Assembly: GCA_000308255.3 (NCBI GenBank)
Contig: HG326664.1
Span: 66,712 to 123,881, forward strand
DNA: 57,170 nucleotides
Direction of reading: 5' to 3'
Source of the DNA: Anaerococcus pacaensis 9403502
GTDB lineage: Bacteria > Bacillota > Clostridia > Tissierellales > Peptoniphilaceae
The translations under genes and the position numbers were made by a program. The notes under the pieces were generated by a model that was given only the letters and a program-made list of their open reading frames with translations, made no database searches and had not been told where the DNA came from. Of the stretch, positions 6,977 through 20,386 are shown piece after piece. How positions within the stretch are numbered: the stretch's first letter is position 1; each line of letters begins with the position of its first letter.

Positions 6977-8621
6977 TATCGAAATTTCTAGAGAAGCTGA
7001 GTTATTAGATATTGATGAGATTGCAAATGACCTTGGGATAAAATCTTATGACAAGATGGGTAAATACAAGGCCAAAATTGACTTAGAATATGCGAAAGAA
7101 TCAGTTAATAAAGGTAAGCTAATACTTGTCACAGCTACCAATCCAACACCATTTGGTGAGGGAAAAACTACAATGAATGTTGGCTTATCTATGGCTCTAA
7201 ATAAAATAGGTAAAAAAGCAGTATCTGTATTACGTGAACCATCCCTGGGTCCTTCATTCGGTATAAAAGGGGGCGCTACAGGCGGAGGCTATGCACAAGT
7301 TCTACCTATGGATGAGATTAACCTCCATTTCACAGGTGATTTTCATGCTATCACATCAGCTGTAAACTTAGTAGCTGCTATGATTGATAATCATATATAC
7401 CATGGCAACGAAAAAAATATCGATCCAAAAAGAGTTGTGTGGAATAGGTGCGTTGACCTTAATGACAGGGCTCTTCGTGAAGTAGTAATTGGCATGGGCA
7501 AAAGAACTAATGGTTTTGTACGTGAGGATAATTTTGATATCACTGTGGCTACAGAAATGATGGCTGTATTTTGTCTTGCAAATGATCTTGATGATTTCAA
7601 AAGTAAAGTTGCTAAGATGATAGTAGCTTATGACTACAATGAAAATCCAGTGACTGTAGATGATATAAGAGCTACAGGATCTGTGGTTGTACTTATGAAA
7701 GATGCCCTAAAGGCAAATTTAGTACAAACTATAGAAAATACCCCAGCCATTATCCACGGTGGCCCATTTGCAAATATTGCCCATGGATGTAATTCGATTA
7801 TCGCAACAAGAACTGGCCTAAATCTTTGCGATTATGTGGTCACCGAAGCAGGCTTTGGTGCAGACCTTGGTGCAGAAAAATTTAATGATATCAAGTGTAG
7901 GTTATCTGGCCTTAGTCCGGATGCTACTGTAATAGTAACCACTATTAGAGCCCTAAAATATCACGCTGGTATGCCTATGGATATCATCGAAGAAGCAAAT
8001 CTTGATTTCCTTCAAGCAGGCTTTGAGAATTTAAAAACACACATTGAAAACATGAAAAAATTTGGTGACAATGTGCTTGTAGCTATTAATAAATTCCCAG
8101 CTGATACAGATGAAGAAATAGCTTTGATTAAAAATTTGACAGATGAGCTTGGAGTAAAGGCAATAGAAACTAACGTATTTACTGATGGTGGTGATGGTGC
8201 CATAGAGCTTGCAGAAGAAGTTGTAAGGCTAGCTGAGAGAGATAACAGCTTCCACTACCTATATGAAGATGACACTACTATTATAGAAAAAATAGAAACC
8301 ATTGCGACTGAGATTTATAGGGCTGAGGGCGTAGTGTTTTCAAAAGAAGCCATAAAAGAAATAGAAAGAATCGAAAATCTAGGCTATGGCAGTCTACCAG
8401 TTTGTATAGCTAAAACCCAATACTCACTATCAGATGATCCAAGTAATCTAAAAGGTGAGGGTGATTATAATATTACTATAAATTCAGTTAAGCTAAATGC
8501 TGGTGCTGGATTTATCGTAGTCCTTACCCAAAATATCCTCACTATGCCTGGCCTACCTAAGCAACCAATGGCTTATGAAATAGATATAGATGAAGATGGC
8601 AATATATTTGGATTATCATAA
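6966..8621 (+). CDS. fhs: Formate-tetrahydrofolate ligase
   Basis: A 551-residue ATP-dependent ligase making 10-formyl-tetrahydrofolate from formate, feeding purine synthesis and Met-tRNA formylation. It is common in anaerobic Firmicutes. The ATP-binding loop TPFGEGKTTM is at 61-70 (Lys68), followed by the conserved SLGPSFGIKGGATGGG-type region. The C-terminus is complete. AAAGGGG (6953-6959) lies six bases before the ATG, which is inside gatD, so expression is probably coupled to the cell-wall genes upstream. That pairing is odd functionally. No Wood-Ljungdahl genes are nearby, so a general one-carbon role is the simpler reading. Confidence 0.96.
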   Translation: MKTDIEISREAELLDIDEIANDLGIKSYDKMGKYKAKIDLEYAKESVNKGKLILVTATNPTPFGEGKTTMNVGLSMALNKIGKKAVSVLREPSLGPSFGIKGGATGGGYAQVLPMDEINLHFTGDFHAITSAVNLVAAMIDNHIYHGNEKNIDPKRVVWNRCVDLNDRALREVVIGMGKRTNGFVREDNFDITVATEMMAVFCLANDLDDFKSKVAKMIVAYDYNENPVTVDDIRATGSVVVLMKDALKANLVQTIENTPAIIHGGPFANIAHGCNSIIATRTGLNLCDYVVTEAGFGADLGAEKFNDIKCRLSGLSPDATVIVTTIRALKYHAGMPMDIIEEANLDFLQAGFENLKTHIENMKKFGDNVLVAINKFPADTDEEIALIKNLTDELGVKAIETNVFTDGGDGAIELAEEVVRLAERDNSFHYLYEDDTTIIEKIETIATEIYRAEGVVFSKEAIKEIERIENLGYGSLPVCIAKTQYSLSDDPSNLKGEGDYNITINSVKLNAGAGFIVVLTQNILTMPGLPKQPMAYEIDIDEDGNIFGLS

Positions 8622-8688
8622 TACTTTCATAAGTTATAACAAAGATAGAATAATGTGTGAAAATAATTAGTCATATTTTATTGAGATG

Positions 8689-8697
8689 TGATATAAT
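8689..8697 (+). promoter_or_regulatory. Extended -10 promoter of yerC
   Basis: TGATATAAT is a perfect extended -10 element (TG, one base, TATAAT at 8692-8697), 41 bases before the yerC ATG. No convincing -35 is seen, as is allowed for extended -10 promoters. Confidence 0.6.
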
Positions 8698-8737
8698 ATA
8701 TGTATCAATTTAGAATTACCTTTATATAGGGGGAGTA

Positions 8738-9061
8738 ATGACAGATCAAAAATTAAGAAACGATCAGATTGATGAGCTATTTGAAGCAGTACTGATGTTA
8801 AATGATGTTGAGGAATGCTACAATTTCTTCACAGACATATGTACAGCCCGTGAGATCCAATCTATCGCACAAAGATTACACGTAGCAAAACTTCTAAAAA
8901 TCAGAAAAACTTACAGTGTAATCGAAGAAGAGACAGGCGCATCTACAGCTACTATTTCAAGAGTCAATAGATCACTCAACTATGGGTCTAATGGCTACGA
9001 TTTAGTGTTAGAGAAATTAATTGAAAAAGATTTGAAAAAGCAAAAAGAAAATAAAAATTAA
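8738..9061 (+). CDS. yerC: YerC/YecD family TrpR-related DNA-binding protein
   Basis: A 107-residue helical protein of the YerC/YecD family, related to the Trp repressor. The core (about 10-90) has the conserved FTDICTAREIQSIAQRLHVA segment followed by a helix-turn-helix, EETGASTATISRVNRSL. Family members are presumed transcription regulators; no ligand or target is established and the tryptophan pocket is not obvious. GGGGGAG (8728-8734) gives a strong ribosome site. It is a single-gene unit between an extended -10 promoter and an intrinsic terminator, upstream of pcrA-ligA as in Bacillus (where pcrB intervenes; absent here). Confidence 0.88.
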   Translation: MTDQKLRNDQIDELFEAVLMLNDVEECYNFFTDICTAREIQSIAQRLHVAKLLKIRKTYSVIEEETGASTATISRVNRSLNYGSNGYDLVLEKLIEKDLKKQKENKN

Positions 9062-9078
9062 TTTCAACTAGACATCTC

Positions 9079-9108
9079 AAAGAGTTGGCTTTATGCCACT
9101 CTTTTTTT
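9079..9108 (+). terminator. Intrinsic terminator after yerC
   Basis: An AAGAGTTGGC/GCCACTCTT stem with one bulge (about 9079-9104) runs into seven U. It separates yerC from pcrA. A TATAAT at 9115-9120 directly after it is a plausible -10 for pcrA, without a clear -35. Confidence 0.82.
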
Positions 9109-9142
9109 GTGGGGTATAATAAATAGATAGGGAGATGATAGA

Positions 9143-13340
<4,198 letters not shown>

Positions 13341-13341
13341 A

Positions 13342-13620
13342 ATGGATACAAAAGATGTAGAAAAAATATATAATCTAGCAAATCTCAGCCTAGAAGGCAA
13401 AGATGTAGAAGATATATCTAATAAATTTAATATAGTGCTTGATTTTATCGAGAGTATCTTTAATGAAGACACAGAAGGGATCGAGCTAACTGAAATGATT
13501 ACTACTCACAAGGCAATTTTTAGAAAAGATGAACCACATGAGTCAGTAGATAGAGATCTAGCACTTAAAAATGCAGCAGACAAAGAATATGGTTACTTTA
13601 GAGTGGATTGGAAATTATAG
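13342..13620 (+). CDS. gatC: Asp/Glu-tRNA(Asn/Gln) amidotransferase subunit C
   Basis: A 92-residue GatC, the small belt subunit that wraps around GatA and GatB. It fits the family in its N-terminal helices (VEKIYNLANLSLEGKD), the LDFIESIF segment and its place before gatA and gatB. The C-terminus (YGYFRVDWKL) is more divergent than usual. GAAGGGA precedes the start. The ligA stop is one base upstream, so the gene is translated as part of the pcrA-ligA-gat run. Confidence 0.88.
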   Translation: MDTKDVEKIYNLANLSLEGKDVEDISNKFNIVLDFIESIFNEDTEGIELTEMITTHKAIFRKDEPHESVDRDLALKNAADKEYGYFRVDWKL

Positions 13621-13628
13621 GAGATTTT

Positions 13629-15035
13629 ATGAATATAGAAAATTTAGTAGATAAATTTAAAAGTGGTGAAATTTCTGTAATAGATTATACCAAAGAAACT
13701 CTAGAGGCTATAAAGAATGACCCACACAATGCCTACATTTCATTTGATGAAGAAGATAGCATCAAAAGAGCAGAATATCTAAATGAAAAACTACAAAAGG
13801 GTGAAGAACTCGGCAGTCTATTTGGCGTGCCTATTTCAGTAAAAGATAATATTTCATATAAAAATATGAGAATGACCTGTGCATCAAAGATGCTAGAGAA
13901 TTTCACCCCTATATATAATGCAACTGTAGTAGAAAATTTGTTGGCAGAAGATGCGATTATCATTGCAAAGACTAATATGGATGAATTTGCTATGGGAGCA
14001 AGCTCAAAAACTTCTTACTTTGGAGTAGTAACCAATAATCTAGATACAAACCTAATAGCAGGTGGATCTTCATCAGGATCTGCAGTATCTGTGAGCAAAG
14101 GTGATGTACTTGTATCTCTAGGCACTGATACAGGTGGATCTGTAAGAGGCCCAGCTTCATATACCAACATCCTAGGTTATAAGCCTACATATGGAATCAT
14201 GAGTAGGTATGGGGTGGTATCTATGTCAAACACACTAGATCAGGTATCGCTATTTGCAAATGATATCGATGATATGAGACTACTAGCTAGCATAACATCT
14301 TCACCTGATGAACATGATATGACTGCTATCTTAGAAGAATATGACTTTGGCAAAGAAGACTATGATTTTAATGGAAAAAATATTGCAGTTATTAAAGCTG
14401 ATAGTGAATTATACCAAAGTATAGATGAAACAGTAAAAGAGGATTACCAAAGAGCCATTGATAGGATCAAAGATATGGGAGCAAATCTCACAGAAGTTGA
14501 TCTAAAGTATGCTAAATTTGCAAATCCTGTATATAACGTGGTTATGAGCTGTGAGGTATCTTCAAATATGAGCCGTTACGACAGTATCAGATACGGTCAT
14601 CAAACTGAATCTTACGATAGTCTAGAAGACTTATTCACAAAATCAAGATCTGAAGGCCTAGGTGAAGAGGTTCAGAGAAGAATTGCCCTTGGTACCATGT
14701 ACCTATCAGCAGCTGATGACCAAAGAATTTACAAAAAAGGCCTACAATTAAGGACTCTAATCAAAGAAGAATTAGAAAAATTATTTGAAGATTATGATTT
14801 AATCATAACTCCAACTACAATAAACCTACCACCTAAAATCGAGGTAGGTGATGATGATCCACTAAGTGACTTTAAGGCAGATGGATTTAATGTAATAGTT
14901 AACTTAGCTGGTATGTGTGGTATATCTGTACCTGTAAGAGAAGGCATATCAGGATCAGTACAATTTATAGGCAATAGATTTGAAGATAAAAAGATAATAA
15001 ATGCAGCAGATAAGTTTCTAAGGGAGGCAAAATGA
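13629..15035 (+). CDS. gatA: Asp/Glu-tRNA(Asn/Gln) amidotransferase subunit A
   Basis: A 468-residue amidase-signature enzyme, the glutaminase subunit of GatCAB, which converts mischarged Glu-tRNA(Gln) and/or Asp-tRNA(Asn) to the correct amide. The catalytic Lys is in PISVKDNI, the cis-Ser and nucleophilic Ser in the GGSSSGSA and DTGGSVRGP blocks. The ATG at 13629 was chosen because AGGAGA lies about six bases upstream; the TTG at 13608 is inside gatC. Its stop overlaps the gatB ATG (ATGA). Its presence suggests the organism makes Gln-tRNA and/or Asn-tRNA indirectly. Confidence 0.96.
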   Translation: MNIENLVDKFKSGEISVIDYTKETLEAIKNDPHNAYISFDEEDSIKRAEYLNEKLQKGEELGSLFGVPISVKDNISYKNMRMTCASKMLENFTPIYNATVVENLLAEDAIIIAKTNMDEFAMGASSKTSYFGVVTNNLDTNLIAGGSSSGSAVSVSKGDVLVSLGTDTGGSVRGPASYTNILGYKPTYGIMSRYGVVSMSNTLDQVSLFANDIDDMRLLASITSSPDEHDMTAILEEYDFGKEDYDFNGKNIAVIKADSELYQSIDETVKEDYQRAIDRIKDMGANLTEVDLKYAKFANPVYNVVMSCEVSSNMSRYDSIRYGHQTESYDSLEDLFTKSRSEGLGEEVQRRIALGTMYLSAADDQRIYKKGLQLRTLIKEELEKLFEDYDLIITPTTINLPPKIEVGDDDPLSDFKADGFNVIVNLAGMCGISVPVREGISGSVQFIGNRFEDKKIINAADKFLREAK

Positions 15036-16450
15036 ATACACAAACAATAATCGGGCTAGAAATCCACGTGGAGCTTGATACTAAGACTAAAATGTTTTGC
15101 TCTTGTAAGAACGAATTTGGTGCAGTACCAAATACCAATGTCTGCCCAGTCTGCCTAGGCCACCCAGGAGCTCTACCAGTGATGAATGCAGGCGCAGTTG
15201 ACTTAGCTGTAGCGGCAGGGCTTGCTTTTAATTGTGATATAAGAAATGACCAAAAAATGGATAGAAAAAAATATTTCTATCCTGACCTAACCAAAGGCTA
15301 CCAAATCACCCAATTTGACAAACCCTATGCTACTGAAGGCTATGTAGAACTCGCTTCAGGTAAAAAGGTTGGCCTAATCGAAATCCACATGGAAGAAGAC
15401 ACTGGCAAGAGCAACCACGATGAAGAGGGTAGGGCTCTAATGGATTACAACAGAGCTGGCGTACCTCTTATAGAAATCGTAACAAAACCAGAAATGAACT
15501 CACCTGAAGAAGCACGTGAGTTTGTCGAAACGCTAGCTTCTACTCTTAGATTCTTAGGTGTATCAGACTGTATCATGGCCAATGGGTCTATGCGTGTGGA
15601 TGTAAATATCAATGTCAAAGACTTAGATACTGGCAATAAGACAAATATAGCTGAGATAAAGAATATGAACTCTATTAAGGCTATAGAAAATGCCCTGGTT
15701 TTCGAACAAGACCGTCATCTTAAATTATTAGAAAGCGGAGAAAGAGGCACAAAAGAAACCAGACGCTGGGATGATGAAAAACTAGAAACTATCCACATGC
15801 GAAAAAAAGAAGCTGGTAATGACTATAGATTTTCAATCGATGGCGATATTCCAGAAATATATCTAGAAGATTTTTATATCAAAAATATAGGGAACAATCT
15901 ACCAGAGCTACCACTTGCTAATCAACGTAGATATATCGATGAATATAAGCTAAGCGACTACGATGCAAACTTACTTGCCAATGATAGAGAAATGGCAACA
16001 TTATTTGAAGAAACCAATATTATTGTAGATAATCCAAAGATTACTGCTAACTGGATACTTACTGAACTATCTCGTAGGCTAAATGAAACTGAACAAACCC
16101 CATCTACTATGAACCTATCTGTAGAAAACTTTGCTAAACTTATCAATCTAGCAAAGGATGATAAGGTAAATAATAACGTAGCCAAAAAACTCCTTCGCGA
16201 AATATACGAATCAAACGAAGATCCAGAAAAAATTGCAGAAGATAGAAATCTATTGCAAATTTCTGATAGTGGATTCTTAGAAGAAGTGGTTGATGAGGTA
16301 TTAGCAGAAAATCCTGATTCTATTACTGATATCAAAAATGGTAAGGACAGAGCATTTGGCTTCTTAGTTGGTCAAGCCATGAAAAAAACCAAAGGCAAGG
16401 GCAATCCTCAAGAGATAAATGCTTTATTAAAAGAAAAAATAGGAGAATAG
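15032..16450 (+). CDS. gatB: Asp/Glu-tRNA(Asn/Gln) amidotransferase subunit B
   Basis: A 472-residue GatB, the subunit that phosphorylates the mischarged tRNA carboxylate and receives ammonia from GatA. It opens with the family hallmark GLEIHVELDTKTKMFC. The zinc-binding cysteines are in MFCSC and CPVCLGHPG, followed by the kinase-like core (RKYFYPDLTKGYQ in spirit: KKYFYPDLTKGYQ) and the C-terminal tRNA-binding YqeY-like tail. GGGAGG precedes the start, which overlaps the gatA stop by four bases. It is the last gene of the unit; an intrinsic terminator overlaps its stop codon. Confidence 0.96.
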   Translation: MNTQTIIGLEIHVELDTKTKMFCSCKNEFGAVPNTNVCPVCLGHPGALPVMNAGAVDLAVAAGLAFNCDIRNDQKMDRKKYFYPDLTKGYQITQFDKPYATEGYVELASGKKVGLIEIHMEEDTGKSNHDEEGRALMDYNRAGVPLIEIVTKPEMNSPEEAREFVETLASTLRFLGVSDCIMANGSMRVDVNINVKDLDTGNKTNIAEIKNMNSIKAIENALVFEQDRHLKLLESGERGTKETRRWDDEKLETIHMRKKEAGNDYRFSIDGDIPEIYLEDFYIKNIGNNLPELPLANQRRYIDEYKLSDYDANLLANDREMATLFEETNIIVDNPKITANWILTELSRRLNETEQTPSTMNLSVENFAKLINLAKDDKVNNNVAKKLLREIYESNEDPEKIAEDRNLLQISDSGFLEEVVDEVLAENPDSITDIKNGKDRAFGFLVGQAMKKTKGKGNPQEINALLKEKIGE

Positions 16451-16473
16451 GAGTGATAATCACTCCTATTTTT
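16447..16473 (+). terminator. Terminator or attenuator overlapping the gatB stop
   Basis: ATAGGAGTG (16447-16455) pairs perfectly with CACTCCTAT (16461-16469), with a short AT-rich loop that can pair further, followed by TTTTT (16469-16473). The stop codon of gatB is within the left arm. The next gene starts only five bases after the U-tract, so the hairpin also lies in its leader. Confidence 0.8.
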
Positions 16474-16478
16474 GAATA

Positions 16479-17741
16479 ATGAACACACTTATTAAAAACA
16501 CGAGAATTCTTAGCATGGTAGATGATAATATCACACATGCTGACTTATACATAGAAAACGGAAAAATAAAGGACATAGGGGTTGACGTTAAATGCAATCC
16601 AGATAGGGAAATAGATGGATCTAGCTTCATTACCATGCCTGGATTTATCAATGCCCACACTCATGTGGCTATGAGTTTTTTTAGAAATTATGGCAATGAC
16701 ACCGACCTTATGACCTGGCTAAATGATTATATATTTCCAGTAGAAGAAAAGTTAAATACTGAAATAGTATATTATGCCTCGCTATTATCTTTTGCAGAGA
16801 TGATAAAAACAGGAACTACGAGCTTTGCTGATATGTATTTTTTCGAAGATGCAACTATCGATGCACTTGATATAGCAAAGCTTAGGGCGCAAATGTCAAG
16901 GGGCCTATCAAGCCCAGATGAAGAAAGCTTTAGACTTAAAGAAAATATTGACCTATATACTAAATTTAATGGTAAGGATGATAGGATTGAAATAGGCCTA
17001 GGGCCACATGCGGTCTATACTACAGATCCTGACTATCTTAGAAAAATATCCGATATAGCCAAAGAATACAACATGCCTATACATACTCATTTATCAGAAA
17101 CAAAGATTGAAAATGAAAACTGTATAGCAAAATATGGTATTACGCCAACAGAGCTCTACGATTCATGTGGAATATTTGACCAGCCTGCTATAGCTGCTCA
17201 TGGAGTACATTTGACTGATAATGACCTAGCCATTCTAGCGAGTAAAAATGTATCACTCATCCACAACCCATCGAGCAACCTCAAATTATCTTCTGGCATC
17301 ATGGATGTGAGTCGTGCTATGGATGCTGGTGTTAATGTATGTCTAGGTACAGACTCTGCCGCTAGTAACAATAAGCAATCCATGCTAAAAGAAATTGAAA
17401 TAGCTGGCCTACTATCAAAATTAAAAGCGGCAGACAACCTAAAAGCCTTTGAAGTCCTACAAATGGCGACAATCAATGGTGCCAGGGCTCTGGGTATAGA
17501 TGATAAAGTAGGCACGCTAGAAATTGGTAAAAGTGCTGATATCACTATGATTGAAATTGATAATATAAACCACTTGCCGCACAATGACTTAATCGCTTCT
17601 TTATGTTATTCGACATATGATAGTGATGTGAAATATGTATTTACTGATGGACAGATGCTACTAGATAACGAAAAGCTAGTATATATTGATGAAGAAGAAT
17701 TAAAAGCAAATGCAAGTAGATTAGTAAAAGATTTGTTATGA
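16479..17741 (+). CDS. mtaD: Amidohydrolase, 5-methylthioadenosine/S-adenosylhomocysteine deaminase family
   Basis: A 420-residue metal-dependent amidohydrolase of the MtaD/TrzN group, expected to deaminate S-adenosylhomocysteine, 5-methylthioadenosine or related adenosines. Metal ligands are visible in NAHTHVAMSF, the later His residues in PIHTHLSET and AAHGVHL, and the terminal Asp in LGTDSAASN. The N-terminal LIKNTRILSM and DLYIENGKIKDIG are typical of the composite beta domain. The start is ATG 16479, but it has no Shine-Dalgarno: only the U-tract of the preceding hairpin is upstream. Substrate choice within the family is not decided by sequence. Its stop overlaps the next start (ATGA). 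Confidence 0.85.
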   Translation: MNTLIKNTRILSMVDDNITHADLYIENGKIKDIGVDVKCNPDREIDGSSFITMPGFINAHTHVAMSFFRNYGNDTDLMTWLNDYIFPVEEKLNTEIVYYASLLSFAEMIKTGTTSFADMYFFEDATIDALDIAKLRAQMSRGLSSPDEESFRLKENIDLYTKFNGKDDRIEIGLGPHAVYTTDPDYLRKISDIAKEYNMPIHTHLSETKIENENCIAKYGITPTELYDSCGIFDQPAIAAHGVHLTDNDLAILASKNVSLIHNPSSNLKLSSGIMDVSRAMDAGVNVCLGTDSAASNNKQSMLKEIEIAGLLSKLKAADNLKAFEVLQMATINGARALGIDDKVGTLEIGKSADITMIEIDNINHLPHNDLIASLCYSTYDSDVKYVFTDGQMLLDNEKLVYIDEEELKANASRLVKDLL

Positions 17742-18919
17742 TAGGGATAGATATAGTAGATATAAACAAATTTTCTAATAAGAAGATGATAAAAAATATT
17801 TTTACAGATAATGAGTTTGTTTATGCCAATAATAAGGTAAATTCAAACGTGACTCTAGCTGGCATTTTTGCTGCAAAAGAAGCTGCACTCAAGGCTTATA
17901 ATTTAAATATAGCAGACATCCTTAGAAAAAATATTGAAATCAGACATGAAGAAAATATCCCAGTTTTATATATAAAATCCTTTAAGGCTAAGGCAAATAT
18001 ATCTATATCCCACGATGGTGATTATGCTGTGGCTATATGTAATAGAGATACAGTGGCTGATTATAGTATTGACCAAAATATGGCAAGACTTTTGGATAAA
18101 AGAGATAGTAATAGCCATAAAGGAGACTATGGAAAAATAGCAATACTCGGTGGAAGCAAAGGTATGGCCGGGTCTGTTTATATGGCAAGCCTTGCTTGTA
18201 TGAGAACTGGGGCAGGCCTTAGCTATATACTAGCGCCAAAGTCTATCTCAAATATCCTACAAATAAAGGCAAATGAGCAAATAATAAGAGAGATAGACTG
18301 CGACAACTTTTTTTATAGAGAAGAGATAAAAAATCAGATTCTAAGTGAAATATCTGATAAAGATGTCTTAGCTATTGGACCAGGCATGGCTAGGGGAGAA
18401 GATCTAAATAGGCTTATTGATGAAATCATAAAGGCATCAGATATTGATATTGTAATTGATGCTGATGGCTTGAATGCCGTAAGTCAAAATCCTAGTATAT
18501 TGAAAGCTTGTAATAATATAATACTCACCCCACATATGGGCGAATTTTCACGTTTAACTGGCATAAGTATTGATGAAATTAATAAGGATAAGGTAAATAT
18601 AGCCAAGGCTTTTGCAGCCAAATATGATATAATATTAGTTCTAAAAAGCCATGAAACTCTTGTTACAAGTGGAGATGAGCTTTATATAAATAAAATAGGC
18701 AATCCCGGTATGGCCACAGCTGGATCTGGGGATGTCCTTACTGGAGTTATATCAACTCTTATGAAAAGACTTAGACCTTTTGATGCAGCCAGGTTGGGTG
18801 TCTATATTCATTCACTAGCAGGAGATTTAGCTAGTTTAGAAATTGGTGAGGATTCTTTAATAGCAACAGATATTATAAACTTCATACCGGAAGCTATTAA
18901 ATTACTGAGGCAGATATGA
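17738..18919 (+). CDS. Fused holo-ACP synthase and ADP-dependent NAD(P)H-hydrate dehydratase
   Basis: A 393-residue two-domain protein. Residues 1 to about 105 are AcpS, which moves the 4'-phosphopantetheine arm from CoA onto acyl carrier protein: GIDIVDI (metal-site Asp5) and FAAKEAALKA (Glu48). From about 115 it is NnrD (YjeF C-terminal/ribokinase-like), which repairs hydrated NADH/NADPH using ADP: SHKGDYGKIAILGGS, DADGLNAV, LTPHMGEFSRL and GNPGMATAGSGDVLTG. NnrD normally accompanies the NnrE epimerase; no NnrE domain is present. No Shine-Dalgarno precedes the ATG at 18080, so NnrD is not obviously started separately. It overlaps mtaD and alr by four bases each. The domains are clear; a functional link between them is unknown. 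Confidence 0.9.
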   Translation: MIGIDIVDINKFSNKKMIKNIFTDNEFVYANNKVNSNVTLAGIFAAKEAALKAYNLNIADILRKNIEIRHEENIPVLYIKSFKAKANISISHDGDYAVAICNRDTVADYSIDQNMARLLDKRDSNSHKGDYGKIAILGGSKGMAGSVYMASLACMRTGAGLSYILAPKSISNILQIKANEQIIREIDCDNFFYREEIKNQILSEISDKDVLAIGPGMARGEDLNRLIDEIIKASDIDIVIDADGLNAVSQNPSILKACNNIILTPHMGEFSRLTGISIDEINKDKVNIAKAFAAKYDIILVLKSHETLVTSGDELYINKIGNPGMATAGSGDVLTGVISTLMKRLRPFDAARLGVYIHSLAGDLASLEIGEDSLIATDIINFIPEAIKLLRQI

Positions 18920-20037
18920 TTGAAACTTTTGTTGAAATTGATATAGATAAAATAATTAAGAATATAAAGGCTATTAGAACACTCGATGAAACCGCTATGT
19001 TTTGTGCAGTAGTAAAAGCCAATGGCTATGGACTGGGCTCTACTGAAATAGCTACTGAGATAGAGGAGTATGTGGACTATTTTGCAGTAGCTAGACTTAA
19101 CGAAGCTATAGTTTTAAGAAGAGTAGGTATTAGAAAACCAATACTCATTTTGGGGTATGTATCATATGAGGATGTAGATACTTGCATTTATTATGATATT
19201 GATATTCCAATCTATGACCTCGATTATGCTAGAAAAATTAATGATCATATCAAAGATAGGGTTAATGTACATATCGCAATAGACACAGGCCATAGCCGCA
19301 TAGGATTTAGGGATTTCGAGATAGAAAAAATCAAGAAGCTGCGTGACTTAGAACACATTAATTGTATATCAGCCTTTACCCATTATTCTACTGCGGATGA
19401 GGCTGACACGAGCTTTACTGAGCTACAAACACAAAGATTTTTTGATGTTATAGATCAGATAGCTGATGATTTTGACATTGATTTCTTACATATATCAAAT
19501 ACTGCAGGTACTATAAAGCATAAAAAAATTTTGGATATGGCAAGAGTTGGTATAGGCATGTATGGCTTATACCCTTCAGATGTAATAATGGCAGAGAGAG
19601 AAATAGACCTAGACCAGTCCTTCGTATTTAAATCTGTGGTTTCTTTTGTAAAAGAAGTTGACGAAAACACTGCTATTTCTTATGGTAGGACATATATCAC
19701 CGATAAGAAAATGACTATAGCTACAATTCCAATAGGCTATGCCGATGGCTATCCTAGAGCCTTATCTAATAAAGGTGAAGTTATGATAAAAGGAGAGCTT
19801 TGTAGAGTCCTAGGCAGGGTATGCATGGATCAGATAATGGTGGATGTAACTGGTCTTGATGTGAATATTGGAGATGAGGTCATAGTTTATCCTGATATTT
19901 ACAAAGAAGCTAATAAAATTGATTCTATTTGTTATGAATTAATGACTGCAATTAGTATCAGAGTACCTAGAATATATAAGAAAAATGGTAGAATAATTAG
20001 TATAGATGATTATTTAGGAGAAATCTATGAAGATTAA
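18916..20037 (+). CDS. alr: Alanine racemase
   Basis: A 373-residue PLP enzyme (fold III) interconverting L- and D-alanine for peptidoglycan. Lys34 in VVKANGYG binds PLP; Tyr256 in ISYGRTY is the second catalytic base; the C-terminal beta domain contains [11 protein letters not shown] and [13 protein letters not shown]. The length is normal, so no antitoxin domain is fused to it. It overlaps the acpS-nnrD gene by four bases and mazF by eleven, completing an acpS-nnrD-alr-mazF order that resembles Bacillus acpS-ydcC-alr-ndoAI-ndoA. Confidence 0.96.
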   Translation: MIETFVEIDIDKIIKNIKAIRTLDETAMFCAVVKANGYGLGSTEIATEIEEYVDYFAVARLNEAIVLRRVGIRKPILILGYVSYEDVDTCIYYDIDIPIYDLDYARKINDHIKDRVNVHIAIDTGHSRIGFRDFEIEKIKKLRDLEHINCISAFTHYSTADEADTSFTELQTQRFFDVIDQIADDFDIDFLHISNTAGTIKHKKILDMARVGIGMYGLYPSDVIMAEREIDLDQSFVFKSVVSFVKEVDENTAISYGRTYITDKKMTIATIPIGYADGYPRALSNKGEVMIKGELCRVLGRVCMDQIMVDVTGLDVNIGDEVIVYPDIYKEANKIDSICYELMTAISIRVPRIYKKNGRIISIDDYLGEIYED

Positions 20038-20380
20038 AAGAGGAGATTTATTCTATGCAGATTTATCTCCCGTTGTTGGTAGCGAACAGGGGGGAGTAAG
20101 ACCTGTCATAGTAGTGCAAAATGATGTTGGCAACAAATATTCCCCAACTATAATAATTGCACCAATAACTAGCCAACTAAATAAGGCGAAATTGCCCACA
20201 CATGTAAAGATTAGAGGCAATGAATTTGGTTTGCCAAAAAATTCCGTAGCTCTCCTAGAGCAGCTTCGTACTATTGATAAGCGCAGGTTGCGTGAAAAAA
20301 TCGGGACCTTCGATGCCTCTGTTATGATGAAAATTGATGAGGCGATGGCTATTTCACTTGATTTGGCAGCTGATTATTAA
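20027..20380 (+). CDS. mazF: MazF/PemK family endoribonuclease toxin without adjacent antitoxin
   Basis: A 117-residue MazF (EndoA type), a sequence-specific mRNA interferase. [20 protein letters not shown] is the family N-terminus. Arg25 and Thr48 match the catalytic pair of Bacillus EndoA in position. The C-terminal helix with RTIDKRRL is intact, so the toxin looks functional. AGGAG precedes its ATG, which is 11 bases inside alr. The usual MazE/EndoAI gene is missing: there is no room between alr and mazF, and murC on the other strand follows the terminator. Control must come from an antitoxin elsewhere, from low expression, or from altered activity. Confidence 0.93.
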   Translation: MKIKRGDLFYADLSPVVGSEQGGVRPVIVVQNDVGNKYSPTIIIAPITSQLNKAKLPTHVKIRGNEFGLPKNSVALLEQLRTIDKRRLREKIGTFDASVMMKIDEAMAISLDLAADY

Positions 20381-20386
20381 TACATA

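Noticed and set aside
17738..18919. Frameshift or missed stop separating acpS and nnrD
   Set aside because: The frame is continuous through the linker, with no stop and no ribosome site at the junction; a real fusion is the simpler reading.
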